64,000 bases of DNA. It comes from Phocaeicola salanitronis DSM 18170. GTDB taxonomy: Bacteria; Bacteroidota; Bacteroidia; Bacteroidales; Bacteroidaceae. The notes below the pieces were generated by a model that did not search any database, was not told the origin of the DNA, and saw nothing but the letters and a program-made list of their open reading frames with translations. The DNA lies in NCBI RefSeq assembly GCF_000190575.1, contig NC_015164.1:1488001-1552000 (forward strand), read 5' to 3'. The translations under genes were made by a program, and so were the position numbers. Positions 43,346-51,684 of the stretch are shown here, piece by piece; positions within the stretch are counted from its first letter, which is position 1; the number at the start of each line of letters is the position of its first letter.

Positions 43346-44360
43346 CCGTAATATCCAGGCAAATGGGAAGATGATCGCTATATCCGCCGTAATAGCGCAA
43401 GCCCTTATACGTGCGGAAAGGCGTGTCGCCCCCGTATTGCCTGTCCTCTTCAAGAAGGAAAGGGAATGCCAGCGGACGGGCCCTATCCGCTCCGGTACAG
43501 AGGGCGGACGAAGGAGAAAGCATCGTGCCGTTCACGATAAACTGGTCGAGCATCCCCCACTCGCCCCGATACCGGTACGTGCCGCCTGCTTTCCCTGCCA
43601 TCAGGTTATAGAGCACAGAAGAGGAAACATCCGTACGAGGCACTTCTTTCGCGCCCAACGCTTCGGAAACCGAAGGGCTGGAAGGATAATCGTTGAAGTC
43701 CCCCATTATAATAAGGTAAGGATTCCGGCGGACAGCCGATACAGAATCCGCCGCCTGGCGCAAGACACTTGCCGCCAGCAAGCGGTGAGGCGCACTCTGA
43801 CGCGCCCCGCCCGAACGGGAAGGGAAATGGCAGACAAACACATCGAGCGTATCGCCCGAAACCACACGCCCGCTCACGTGCAAGATGTCGCGCGTAGGCT
43901 TGCGCCCGATTTGTCCGGAAGGAACACGGATGCATTCCGTACCGATTAGCCGGAACGTTGCGGGCTGGTAAAGCAATGCCACATCGATGCCCCGCTCGTC
44001 GGGCGAATCGGTCATCACATAGCGGTAGGCGGCATCACGCAAGGGAGAATATTTCGTCAACCCGTCCAGGCAATACGCGTTCTCCACCTCACACAGCCCT
44101 ACCAGGTCGGGCACCTGCTCTCCCGAAGCCGCCAGGATGACCTTCGCTATCTTCGTCACCTTCTCGTGATATTTCTTCCACGTCCAGGCACGGACCGCCC
44201 GCGGAAGGAACTCTTCGTCTTGCTTGAGGGAATCGTCCCGGCAATCGAACAGGTTCTCCACGTTGTAATGCATCACCCGGAAAGGCGCCTGCGCAAAACA
44301 GCACACAGACCATACGGACAAGCACAGAAAGACACCGATTTTAGTTAAGGCAGGACTCAT
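43335..44360 (-). CDS. Exported endonuclease/exonuclease/phosphatase-family protein, second copy
   Basis: A 341-residue protein with a signal peptide (cut after CFAQ, about 24). EEP motifs: MHYNVENLFDC, LCEVENAYC, HFPSRSGG, LIIMGDFNDYP and GGYSDHLPICLDI. It shares the layout of the protein at 30149-31168 (PDERGID, YRGEWGMLDQF versus YRGKWNLFDQI), so the two are paralogues. GC-rich codon use unlike the neighbouring kinase island. Stand-alone gene; target unknown. Confidence 0.9.
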   Translation of the reverse strand: MSPALTKIGVFLCLSVWSVCCFAQAPFRVMHYNVENLFDCRDDSLKQDEEFLPRAVRAWTWKKYHEKVTKIAKVILAASGEQVPDLVGLCEVENAYCLDGLTKYSPLRDAAYRYVMTDSPDERGIDVALLYQPATFRLIGTECIRVPSGQIGRKPTRDILHVSGRVVSGDTLDVFVCHFPSRSGGARQSAPHRLLAASVLRQAADSVSAVRRNPYLIIMGDFNDYPSSPSVSEALGAKEVPRTDVSSSVLYNLMAGKAGGTYRYRGEWGMLDQFIVNGTMLSPSSALCTGADRARPLAFPFLLEEDRQYGGDTPFRTYKGLRYYGGYSDHLPICLDITVRY

Positions 44361-44392
44361 TGTTCATTAGCTTATAAATACGTTCCATATAA

Positions 44393-44568
44393 ATAAACGC
44401 AGATTTACGCAGATTGAATAAAATTATAGCAGGACAAAATTGAAAGGTGTGCGAAAATACGGCATGTAGTAGAGACGTCCCTTGTCATACTTGTCACGCC
44501 GGATTTGCAATCCGGCGTAACAAACGCTTTTTAAAATATCCCTCTGCGTCTTTGCGGCTCTGCGTTCG
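44393..44568. repeat. Concatenated repeat words upstream of the second EEP gene
   Basis: In order: CGCAGATTTACGCAGATT (about 44398), TAGTAGAGACGTCCC (about 44468), TGTCACGCCGGATTTG paired with CAATCCGGCG (about 44493-44518), and CTCTGCGTCTTTGCGGCTCT (about 44541). Four repeat families seen singly elsewhere lie next to each other here. No gene. Confidence 0.8.
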
Positions 44569-44577
44569 ATTTCCTTG

Positions 44578-46041
44578 TCACGCCTTCACCGGAACATGCG
44601 CCAGCACATCCAGCAGGTGACGCCAGAACTTATCCACCGTAGGTATCAGCATACGCTCGTCGGGCGAATGCACGCCGCGCAAAGTGGGTCCGAACGAAAC
44701 CATATCGAGCGAAGGATACTTCTCGAGGAACAAACCGCACTCCAAGCCCGCATGGATGGCTTTTACCTTTGGCTCTGTCCCGAACAAACGCTTGTAGCTT
44801 TCCACCGCAACCTGCAAGATCTCCGAAGACGGATTCGGCTTCCAGCCCGGATAACCATCGCCCGTCTCCACCGTAGCGCCGCCCAGCTCGAATGCGGCAC
44901 CCACCATCTGCGACATGTCTACGCGCGAAGAAAGGATGGAACTGCGCTGGCTGGTCACCACCTTGATGGATCCGTCCGCCTGCTTTACAGAAGCCAGGTT
45001 CGACGATGTTTCCACCAGTCCCGGAATATCCTGGCTCATGGCATACACCCCGTTGTGGACGGCATAAAGCGAAAGCAGGAAACGTTTCATCTCTCCGGCA
45101 TCCATCACCTCGGCACGCGGAGCTTCCGACTCCAGTTCCATCTGCAGGTTCGGCTCGGTCACGGCATACTCGTTTTCCACCTCTGCCAGGTACACGTTCA
45201 GGTCCACCCGTACCGCTTCCTTGCATGCCATCGGCACGGCACATACGGCATGCGCCTCGCGCGGAATGGCGTTGTGCAGGTTTCCTCCGTCTATCTCGCA
45301 CAGGCGCAAATCGTATTTACGCATCAGCTGCACCAGATAACGGTTCAGCAATTTGTTGGCGTTCGCACGGCCCTTGTTGATATCGTCTCCCGAATGCCCT
45401 CCGGTCAGCCCTTTCACGGCTACACGGAAGAAGAAATACCCTTCGGGGGCAGCCGTCATCGTACAAGGGAACACAGCCGTAGTGCCCGCGCCTCCCGCAC
45501 ATCCGATAAACAGCTCGCCTTCGTCTTCCGAATCGAGGTTGATGAGGATATCCCCCTCCATAAACCCTTCCTTCAAGGCGAAAGCTCCGGTCAGCCCCGT
45601 CTCTTCGTCCACGGTAAACAAGCACTGAAGGGGACCGTGCTCCACATCGTCCGAAGCCAGCACCGCCAGTTCAGCGGCAATCCCGATGCCGTTATCGGCA
45701 CCCAGCGTGGTGCCCTTCGCCCGCAGCCATTCCCCGTCTATGTAAGTCTCTATCGGGTCGGTGTCGAAATCATGCTGCGTGTCTTTGTTCTTTTCGCACA
45801 CCATGTCCATGTGCGATTGCAGAATCACCGCCTTCCGGCCTTCCATTCCCGGCGTGGCAGGTTTCGCTATCAATACGTTCCCGGCTTCGTCCGTCTTGAC
45901 AGACAGGTCATGCTTCCGGGCAAACTCCAGTAAATACGCTCTGATTTTCTCTTCTTTCTTCGAAGGACGGGGCACCCCGCATACCTCTTCGAAGTACCGG
46001 AAGACAACGGCAGGTTTCAAATCTTTTTTCTCCATAATCAT
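44578..46041 (-). CDS. pepD: Aminoacyl-histidine dipeptidase (PepD, M20 peptidase)
   Basis: A 487-residue M20C peptidase. Metal-site motifs: LQSHMDMV (His ligand near 76), GADNGIGIA (bridging Asp near 115), VDEETGLTGA (catalytic Glu) and DSEDEGE. The dimerisation lid region contains GGHSGDDI and NAIPREA; the C-terminal HAGLECG His is present. Cytosolic, cleaving Xaa-His dipeptides such as carnosine. Two ATG codons (46041 and 46035) are possible; both give MEKKDLKP. Confidence 0.94.
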   Translation of the reverse strand: MIMEKKDLKPAVVFRYFEEVCGVPRPSKKEEKIRAYLLEFARKHDLSVKTDEAGNVLIAKPATPGMEGRKAVILQSHMDMVCEKNKDTQHDFDTDPIETYIDGEWLRAKGTTLGADNGIGIAAELAVLASDDVEHGPLQCLFTVDEETGLTGAFALKEGFMEGDILINLDSEDEGELFIGCAGGAGTTAVFPCTMTAAPEGYFFFRVAVKGLTGGHSGDDINKGRANANKLLNRYLVQLMRKYDLRLCEIDGGNLHNAIPREAHAVCAVPMACKEAVRVDLNVYLAEVENEYAVTEPNLQMELESEAPRAEVMDAGEMKRFLLSLYAVHNGVYAMSQDIPGLVETSSNLASVKQADGSIKVVTSQRSSILSSRVDMSQMVGAAFELGGATVETGDGYPGWKPNPSSEILQVAVESYKRLFGTEPKVKAIHAGLECGLFLEKYPSLDMVSFGPTLRGVHSPDERMLIPTVDKFWRHLLDVLAHVPVKA

Positions 46042-46145
46042 GTTTATTTCCTATTCATCCGCAAAAATAAGTTAAAAACTCAAGCAAACAAGGGGTTTGC
46101 CCGCTTTTTTCCCGGGCAAACGTCCTGTTTAGATAACAAAAAGTA

Positions 46146-46153
46146 TATCTTTG
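46146..46153 (+). promoter_or_regulatory. -7 box (TATCTTTG) for the small membrane protein/OmpH unit
   Basis: A good TAnnTTTG match, 14 bp before the first ATG, implying a very short leader. Confidence 0.6.
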
Positions 46154-46166
46154 CACCACAAAATTA

Positions 46167-46415
46167 ATGGAAATGCTGAAGACTATCCTGATTACAGTGT
46201 TAATAGTTGCTATCTGCATCGCACTATTATCGGTGAAGCTACTCTTTAAAAAGAACGGACGGTTTCCGAATACGCACGTCAGCGGAAACAAGGCGTTAAG
46301 AGAAAAAGGCATCGGTTGCGTGCAGTCGCAAGACCGGGAGGCAAGGCGCCCTAACCCGCATGCCATAGCCGAACGGGAAAGAGCAGGAAAAACGCAAGCA
46401 AAAGAAAACAATTAA
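46167..46415 (+). CDS. Small membrane protein (conserved in Bacteroides)
   Basis: An 82-residue protein: one membrane helix (about 5-23, ILITVLIVAICIALLSVKLL) and a basic cytosolic tail, FKKNGRFPNTHVSGNKALREKGIGCVQSQD, that I recall as conserved across Bacteroidales without assigned function. It precedes the OmpH-like gene by 22 bp and shares its promoter. Confidence 0.75.
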   Translation: MEMLKTILITVLIVAICIALLSVKLLFKKNGRFPNTHVSGNKALREKGIGCVQSQDREARRPNPHAIAERERAGKTQAKENN

Positions 46416-46437
46416 TAATTAAGATACTTAAAACATT

Positions 46438-47037
46438 ATGAAAAAGATGAAGCATATCCTGAATGGATTTATGGCATTGGCTTTCGTGCTGATGTTCGCT
46501 CAATGTACAGACCAGAAAGCAGCCGACAACAACAGTTCACAAGTAACGGCAACCGTACCCGGAAGCATGAAAATCGCATACGTGGAAATCGATTCCCTGC
46601 TGACCAAATACCGTTTCTGGAACGACCTGAACGAACTGATGATTCAGAAGGAGGAAAACATCCGCACTACGCTGAACGAAAAAGCCAAAGACCTGGACAA
46701 CGATATGCGCGAATTCCAACGCAAACTGGAAAACAACGGCTTCGCAAGCCGTGAACGCGCCGAACAGGAAAACCTGCGCATCAGCCAAAAACAACGCGAC
46801 TTGCAACAGTTGCAGGAAAAGCTGACCAACGAACTGCAAATGGAAAACCAGAAAAACAGCCTGCAGCTGCGCGACTCTATCAACTCGTTCCTGAAAATAT
46901 ACAACAAAGACAAAGGCTACAGCCTGATTATCAGCAATACCGGATTCGACAACCTGCTGTATGCCGACCCGGCTTTCAACATCACCGATGAAATCGTAGA
47001 AGGACTGAACGCCCGCTACAACCCGGAAAAGAAATAA
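46438..47037 (+). CDS. OmpH/Skp-family lipoprotein
   Basis: A 199-residue protein with a lipobox (FAQC, Cys22). After a 20-residue linker it reads KIAYVEIDSLLTKYRFW, the start of the OmpH fold, then a long coiled coil (about 75-150; ERAEQENLRISQKQRDLQQLQEKL) and a closing GYSLIISNTGFDNLLYADPAFNIT. Skp-type periplasmic chaperones hold outer-membrane proteins; this one is membrane-tethered, common in Bacteroidetes. Second gene of the unit. Confidence 0.9.
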   Translation: MKKMKHILNGFMALAFVLMFAQCTDQKAADNNSSQVTATVPGSMKIAYVEIDSLLTKYRFWNDLNELMIQKEENIRTTLNEKAKDLDNDMREFQRKLENNGFASRERAEQENLRISQKQRDLQQLQEKLTNELQMENQKNSLQLRDSINSFLKIYNKDKGYSLIISNTGFDNLLYADPAFNITDEIVEGLNARYNPEKK

Positions 47038-47342
47038 AAGAAAGCCGCCGTATTTACGAAATACGCTTCTTTAATAGAACACAGAGGCACAGAGACACAG
47101 AGAATAAATATAGAAAAGTCAAGGTACATAGAATCGGCACTTTGCTTTGGACTATATTCCTCAAAAAAATAAAGCTCTGTGCCTTTGTGTCTCTGTGTTC
47201 CATCTACCTTTCGCAAGAAACATTTTATTAACTAAAATCGTACTTCGCAAATAGTCAAATCGTAAATATATATTCCTGCCTGCGAACAATTTCCCCCTTT
47301 CGGGCGTTACCACTATATATCGAATCATTAAAACGAATCATC
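47038..47342. repeat. 305-bp gap with CACAGAG inverted repeat
   Basis: CACAGAGGCACAGAGACAC at 47080 faces GTGCCTTTGTGTCTCTGTG at about 47180, with a spacer of about 80 bp. Part of the ACGATTTGAC family appears as AAATAGTCAAATCGTAAAT at about 47248. No gene. Confidence 0.85.
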
Positions 47343-47639
47343 ATGGAAACATTTGCAGACTTGATTTCATCGCCCGTCCCCGTACTGGTAGACGTTTATG
47401 CCGAATGGTGCGCCCCCTGTAAGTCGATGGCTCCTGTTCTGAAACAACTGAAAGAGATGCAGGGAGACAACATACGGATTGTAAAAATCGACATCGACAA
47501 GAACCCGCAAATCGCGCGCCACTATGTCGTGCAGTCCGTCCCTACCCTCCTGATTTTCAAAAACGGAAAACAGCTGTGGAGGCAGAGCGGCGCCATGGGA
47601 GCAGCCGAACTAAACAAAGTCATAGAGCAATTCAGATAA
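47343..47639 (+). CDS. Thioredoxin (WCAPC active site)
   Basis: A 98-residue thioredoxin fold: VPVLVDVYAEWCAPCKSMAPVLKQL, DIDKNPQIARHYVVQSVPTLLIFKNGK with the cis-Pro (VPT). The active site is WCAPC rather than the usual WCGPC. No signal peptide, so cytoplasmic. Single gene. Confidence 0.95.
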   Translation: METFADLISSPVPVLVDVYAEWCAPCKSMAPVLKQLKEMQGDNIRIVKIDIDKNPQIARHYVVQSVPTLLIFKNGKQLWRQSGAMGAAELNKVIEQFR

Positions 47640-48170
47640 AAGGTATCTGCCCCCGATGTGTGAAAAACTGATTACAAATGCAAAGTTACAGCATTCTGTC
47701 CAGACAACCAAAAACCAGGTATCGCTAAGGTGTAAAAATCTGTTAACAAAACAGGCTTTTTGAATTGTGCATTGTAAATCAACGATATACACAAACAGAA
47801 GAGTGCGAGGAGTGTGACAATTGTGACAATGTGACAATAACTAAAAATGATTTTTCATCCCACGAAGAAAATGTGTGACTAAAAATTTATATATTATATA
47901 TAAATATATATAATATATAATATATAGATATACTTTTTTTTAACACGTCACGCTTATTTTCGAAAAACGTTATTGTCACGTTGTCACAATTGTCACAATT
48001 GTCACACCGCATGAACCACACGTAAGAAAAGCGAATATATATGCACAAGCCATTCCAACTATATGCTGGACGAGTAGCATATAGCTGCGCCGCGCCCCCC
48101 GAAGACGCTTGCATAATCCAAAACTTTTTTGTACCTTTGCAAAAGTGAATCTGATTACATAACGTGCGGA
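47640..48170. repeat. Inverted arrays of TGTGACAAT units around an AT-only core
   Basis: The left array 47812-47841 has three TGTGACAAT-type units. The right array 47969-48007 is the complement with four. Between them lies a 54-bp A/T-only stretch (about 47879-47928 and onward). A small hairpin ATATGCT..AGCATAT lies at 48061-48082. No gene is visible in the 531 bp. Confidence 0.85.
48132..48139 (+). promoter_or_regulatory. Orphan -7 box (TACCTTTG) facing the 3' end of mltF
   Basis: A perfect consensus TACCTTTGC with a T-rich upstream, pointing right. The only downstream gene is mltF on the other strand, so a transcript would be antisense. Confidence 0.4.
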
Positions 48171-49550
48171 TTACCGCTTGATTTTCGCCTGATACATCTC
48201 GGCACGGCCGATGACGTCACGCACGAAATTATAGGTCTCCGTACCCCGAAAATAGCCGTTCTTGCAGACAGGGTCCTGGTAATATTCCTCGTTGCTCTTC
48301 AGCAAGACGTAGTGGGCTACGTGGTGCTCCCACAGGTAAGGGTTCTTCCCATACTTCTTCGCCAATGCCATGGCATCGGTGATATGCCCCGCCCCAGCAT
48401 TGTATGCCGCCAGCACGAACTTTGCCTGTTCGTCCTTATCCGCCACCTTGCGGAACAGTTTCTGAAGCTGGGCGATGTATTTCACGCCTCCCTTGATGCT
48501 TTCTTCGGGGTCTTGCTCCTTCCCCTTGGGGATTCCCATGGCATGAGCCGTGGCGGGCATCAGCTGCATCAGTCCTTTCGCCCCTGCCCACGACACGACA
48601 TTAGGATTGAAATTCGATTCGGTATAAGCCAGCGAAGCCAGCAGGCGCCAGTCCCACCCGATTTCCTTGGCGTACTTGCGAAACAAATCATCGTAATGCG
48701 AGATTTTCCCGTCTTTCACCGAAAGTATAGAGCCGTGCGCAGGCTGCTTGTTCAGTTCGAAATACCGCCGTGCGCTCGCCTTAAACTCGGGAGAATTGAT
48801 GTTCTCGCGGTGCCATTTGTCCGCCGCCTCTGCAAGCAAGGGCGATGTCTTCCTTACCGCCCACGAAGAGCGCTGGTCGAAACTGATGACCAGGCTGATG
48901 TCCAGGTTGGGATAATACGTGCGGTTGATTTTAGCCACCTCGTCGGTAGCCACTGTATAGTCTATTTTCCCCTCTGCCACCCACGTAATCAAGTCCTCCG
49001 CCGAAACACTGTCGGCGTCTGCCGTATGGATGCGGATGCCTCCGCCCAGTTCCTCGTTGAGGTGCACCAGACGGTCGTAATATTTTCCCGGGCTCACATA
49101 CACGTCCTTGTCTATCAGCTGGGTCACGTCTTTCAGCCCGTCCCGGCTCCGGCGTTGCACAATCACCTGATGCGTGATGTTCTCTTCGCCGCAATAAATC
49201 AGGCTATCCTTCCACGCGGGCGTTATGTCGAGGTTGTAAGCAATCAGGTCGCCCTCCCCCCGAATCAGGCAGCGCACCATCTCGGCGGTATTGTTCACCA
49301 CCTTCAGCTTCATTTTCAAGCCCAACGAACGGACGAACTGCTGCGCCAGCTCGTACTGGAACCCCATCGGTTCGCCCCGGTAATTGAAATACGAGGTAGA
49401 GCCGTTGACGGTAAGCACCGTCAGCTCTCCCCGCTCGCGGATATCGGGCAGGTCGGTGTCCGCCTCTCCGCCCACCGTGCCCCGTTTCCCCATGCAGGAG
49501 GAAACCAGCAGCACGGCACACGCTATACAGAAGAGGGCGAGCGGCTTCAT
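48171..49550 (-). CDS. mltF: Membrane-bound lytic murein transglycosylase F-like lipoprotein
   Basis: A 459-residue protein with a lipobox (VSSC, Cys19). The N-terminal half is a family 3 solute-binding domain (GELTVLTVNGSTSYFNYRGEPMGFQYELAQQF, about 38-270). The C-terminal half is the SLT catalytic domain: SLAYTESNFNPNVVSWAGAKGLMQLMPATAHAMG with the catalytic Glu (TES), AAYNAGAGHI and a YVLL end. It cleaves peptidoglycan glycan strands. The start overlaps the uridine kinase stop by 4 bp. Confidence 0.94.
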   Translation of the reverse strand: MKPLALFCIACAVLLVSSCMGKRGTVGGEADTDLPDIRERGELTVLTVNGSTSYFNYRGEPMGFQYELAQQFVRSLGLKMKLKVVNNTAEMVRCLIRGEGDLIAYNLDITPAWKDSLIYCGEENITHQVIVQRRSRDGLKDVTQLIDKDVYVSPGKYYDRLVHLNEELGGGIRIHTADADSVSAEDLITWVAEGKIDYTVATDEVAKINRTYYPNLDISLVISFDQRSSWAVRKTSPLLAEAADKWHRENINSPEFKASARRYFELNKQPAHGSILSVKDGKISHYDDLFRKYAKEIGWDWRLLASLAYTESNFNPNVVSWAGAKGLMQLMPATAHAMGIPKGKEQDPEESIKGGVKYIAQLQKLFRKVADKDEQAKFVLAAYNAGAGHITDAMALAKKYGKNPYLWEHHVAHYVLLKSNEEYYQDPVCKNGYFRGTETYNFVRDVIGRAEMYQAKIKR

Positions 49551-50158
49551 CGTCCGATGATTTTTTCGATATACATCTTCAGAATCTCTATCGCTTTCCG
49601 GTTATGCCCGCCCTGCGGGATGATGATGTCGGCATATTGCTTGGCAGGCTCGATAAACTCCTGATGCATGGGTTTCAGCACCTTCATATAGCGTTCCATC
49701 ACCGCCTCGGCGGTACGTCCGCGCTCGATGACGTCGCGCTGGATAACCCGTATCAGCCGCTCGTCCGAATCGGCGTCGACAAACACTTTCAAGTCCATCT
49801 GGCTGCACAGCTTCCTGTCGCTCAGGGCAAGGATGCCTTCGATAATCACCACCTTACGCGGCTCGATGTGTACGGTCTCGCGCTGGCGCGTGCACGTCAG
49901 GTACGAATACACCGGCTGTTCGATGGCTTTCCCTTGCCTGAGCATCTCCACCTGACGCGAGAGCAAGTCCCAGTCGAAAGCGTTCGGATGGTCAAAATTG
50001 ATGTTCTGACGCTCCTCTACCGGCACATGGCTGCTGTCTTTGTAATACGAATCGAGCGGAAGCAATGCCACCTCGTCCGCCGGAAGGCTGTCGATGATAC
50101 TTTTCACTACTGTAGTCTTCCCGGAGCCCGTCCCTCCGGCTATTCCGATAATAATCAT
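49547..50158 (-). CDS. udk: Uridine kinase
   Basis: A 203-residue P-loop kinase: IGIAGGTGSGKTTV (Walker A), LLPLDSYYKD, NFDHPNAFDWDLL, IIEGILALSD and RLIRVIQRDVIERGR. It phosphorylates uridine and cytidine in salvage. Length and motifs match Udk. It precedes mltF with a 4-bp overlap, so the two are co-transcribed although unrelated in role. Confidence 0.96.
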   Translation of the reverse strand: MIIIGIAGGTGSGKTTVVKSIIDSLPADEVALLPLDSYYKDSSHVPVEERQNINFDHPNAFDWDLLSRQVEMLRQGKAIEQPVYSYLTCTRQRETVHIEPRKVVIIEGILALSDRKLCSQMDLKVFVDADSDERLIRVIQRDVIERGRTAEAVMERYMKVLKPMHQEFIEPAKQYADIIIPQGGHNRKAIEILKMYIEKIIGR

Positions 50159-50194
50159 ATATTAGTTTTTAAGTTCTTGTTTATGCCTGTTTTT

Positions 50195-50338
50195 AGTAGA
50201 GACGTCACATCGTGGCGTCTCGGCATCCACGTTAAAAGTAGGGAAACATGCAGTGTATCCCCTGCGGACGGCGGAGACGCCACAATGTGACGTCTCTACT
50301 ACATGATATTTGTCACGCCGGATTTGTAATCCGACGTA
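50195..50338. repeat. GAGACGTCAC inverted repeat plus GCCGGATTTG hairpin
   Basis: AGTAGAGACGTCACATCGTGG at 50195 and the complement-like GAGACGCCACAATGTGACG .. CTCTACTACATG at 50275-50304 flank a GC-rich middle. TGTCACGCCGGATTTGTAAT at 50311 is the start of a second palindrome. It lies between udk and thrC. Confidence 0.85.
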
Positions 50339-50365
50339 ATAAAAATCCATACCGCACAGGTATCA

Positions 50366-51667
50366 TTACTGTTTCATCAAGTATGCCTTGAATGAAGCGA
50401 AGTCTTTCGGCATCGGGACGCTTTGCTTCGTGCCGCGCATAAACGCCTGAAGCTTTTCGGGGATATCCACCTTGGTTCCGATAATGGCTTCCACCGTCTG
50501 CAAGAACTTTGCCGGATGGGCTGTTTCGAGGAACACTCCCGTTTCGCCCGGCTTCAAGCCTTCCGCCAGCGCACGATAGCCGCACGCCCCGTGAGGGTCG
50601 AGCAGGTATCCGGTTTCCTCGTAAGCCTTCTGCACGGTTTCGCGAATCTGCTCATCGGTATAAGTCTCGCCACTGATTTCGCCGGAAATAGCCTCGTGGC
50701 TTCCTCCGTATAAGTCGAGGATACGGGCGAAGTTGCTGGGGTCGCCCACATCCATGGCATTGGCAATGGTCGCTACCGAAGGACGCGGCGTATAGACACC
50801 CGTCTTCAAGTATTGATAGAAAATATCATTGCGGTTATTGGCGGCGATAAAGCGTTTTACCGGAAGCCCCATCCGTTTGCCGAAAAGCCCTGCCGTAATG
50901 TTTCCGAAGTTCCCGCTGGGCACGCAGATGACCAGATTGTCCGCCTTGCCCTGCTTCTTCATCTGGGCATAAGCGTAAAAATAATAGAAAGCTTGAGGCA
51001 AGAAGCGCGCCACATTGATGGAATTGGCAGAGGTCAGCTGCATGTGCGCCTTCAGCTCTTCGTCCATAAACGCGTTCTTCACCAGTGCCTGACAATCGTC
51101 GAACGTGCCGTCCACCTCAATGGCGGTGATGTTCTGCCCCAGCGTGGTGAACTGCTTTTCCTGTATCTCGCTCACCTTCCCTTTCGGGTAAAGCACATAC
51201 ACACGAATGCCTTCCACACCCAGGAAACCGTTTGCCACGGCACTTCCCGTATCGCCCGACGTAGCTACCAGTACATTGACCTGCTTCTTTCCTTCCTTGC
51301 GGATGAAATAGCCCAAGAGGCGTGCCATAAAGCGTCCGCCCACGTCCTTGAACGCCAGCGTAGGCCCGTGGAAGAGCTCCAGCGAATAGATATTGTCTTT
51401 CACCTTCACCACCGGCGCATCAAAGCTCAAGGTGTCATATACAATCTGCTTCAAGACATCCGCCGGCACATCTTCTCCGAAGAAAGCGTCCGCCACGCGG
51501 TAAGCGATTTCCTGAAACGAAAGGTTTTCTATCTCATCGTAAAACGATGCGGGCAAAGGCTTGATTTCGCGGGGCATGTAAAGCCCTTTGTCACCTGCCA
51601 GTCCGCGCACTACGGCTTCTTCCAGTGTAGCGTCGGAAGCCTGCTTATTGGTACTGTAATATTTCAT
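50366..51667 (-). CDS. thrC: Threonine synthase
   Basis: A 433-residue PLP enzyme. The PLP-binding lysine lies in PTLAFKDVGGRFMARLL (FHGPTLAFKD), and phosphate-binding ATSGDTGSAV and SGNFGNITAG are present. It converts O-phosphohomoserine to threonine. Last of the thr genes, 17 bp after the ApgM-type gene. Confidence 0.96.
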   Translation of the reverse strand: MKYYSTNKQASDATLEEAVVRGLAGDKGLYMPREIKPLPASFYDEIENLSFQEIAYRVADAFFGEDVPADVLKQIVYDTLSFDAPVVKVKDNIYSLELFHGPTLAFKDVGGRFMARLLGYFIRKEGKKQVNVLVATSGDTGSAVANGFLGVEGIRVYVLYPKGKVSEIQEKQFTTLGQNITAIEVDGTFDDCQALVKNAFMDEELKAHMQLTSANSINVARFLPQAFYYFYAYAQMKKQGKADNLVICVPSGNFGNITAGLFGKRMGLPVKRFIAANNRNDIFYQYLKTGVYTPRPSVATIANAMDVGDPSNFARILDLYGGSHEAISGEISGETYTDEQIRETVQKAYEETGYLLDPHGACGYRALAEGLKPGETGVFLETAHPAKFLQTVEAIIGTKVDIPEKLQAFMRGTKQSVPMPKDFASFKAYLMKQ

Positions 51668-51684
51668 AATCTGTGGTGAAAGTT

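Noticed and set aside
47812..48007. Possible replication origin
   Set aside because: AT-rich core and repeats are suggestive, but no DnaA-box-like TTATNCACA cluster and no dnaA, dnaN or parA nearby.
48129..49664. 511-codon plus-strand open frame opposite mltF
   Set aside because: The minus strand encodes a clear MltF with lipobox and SLT motifs; the plus frame has no recognisable motif and is a codon-bias shadow, although an orphan promoter precedes it.
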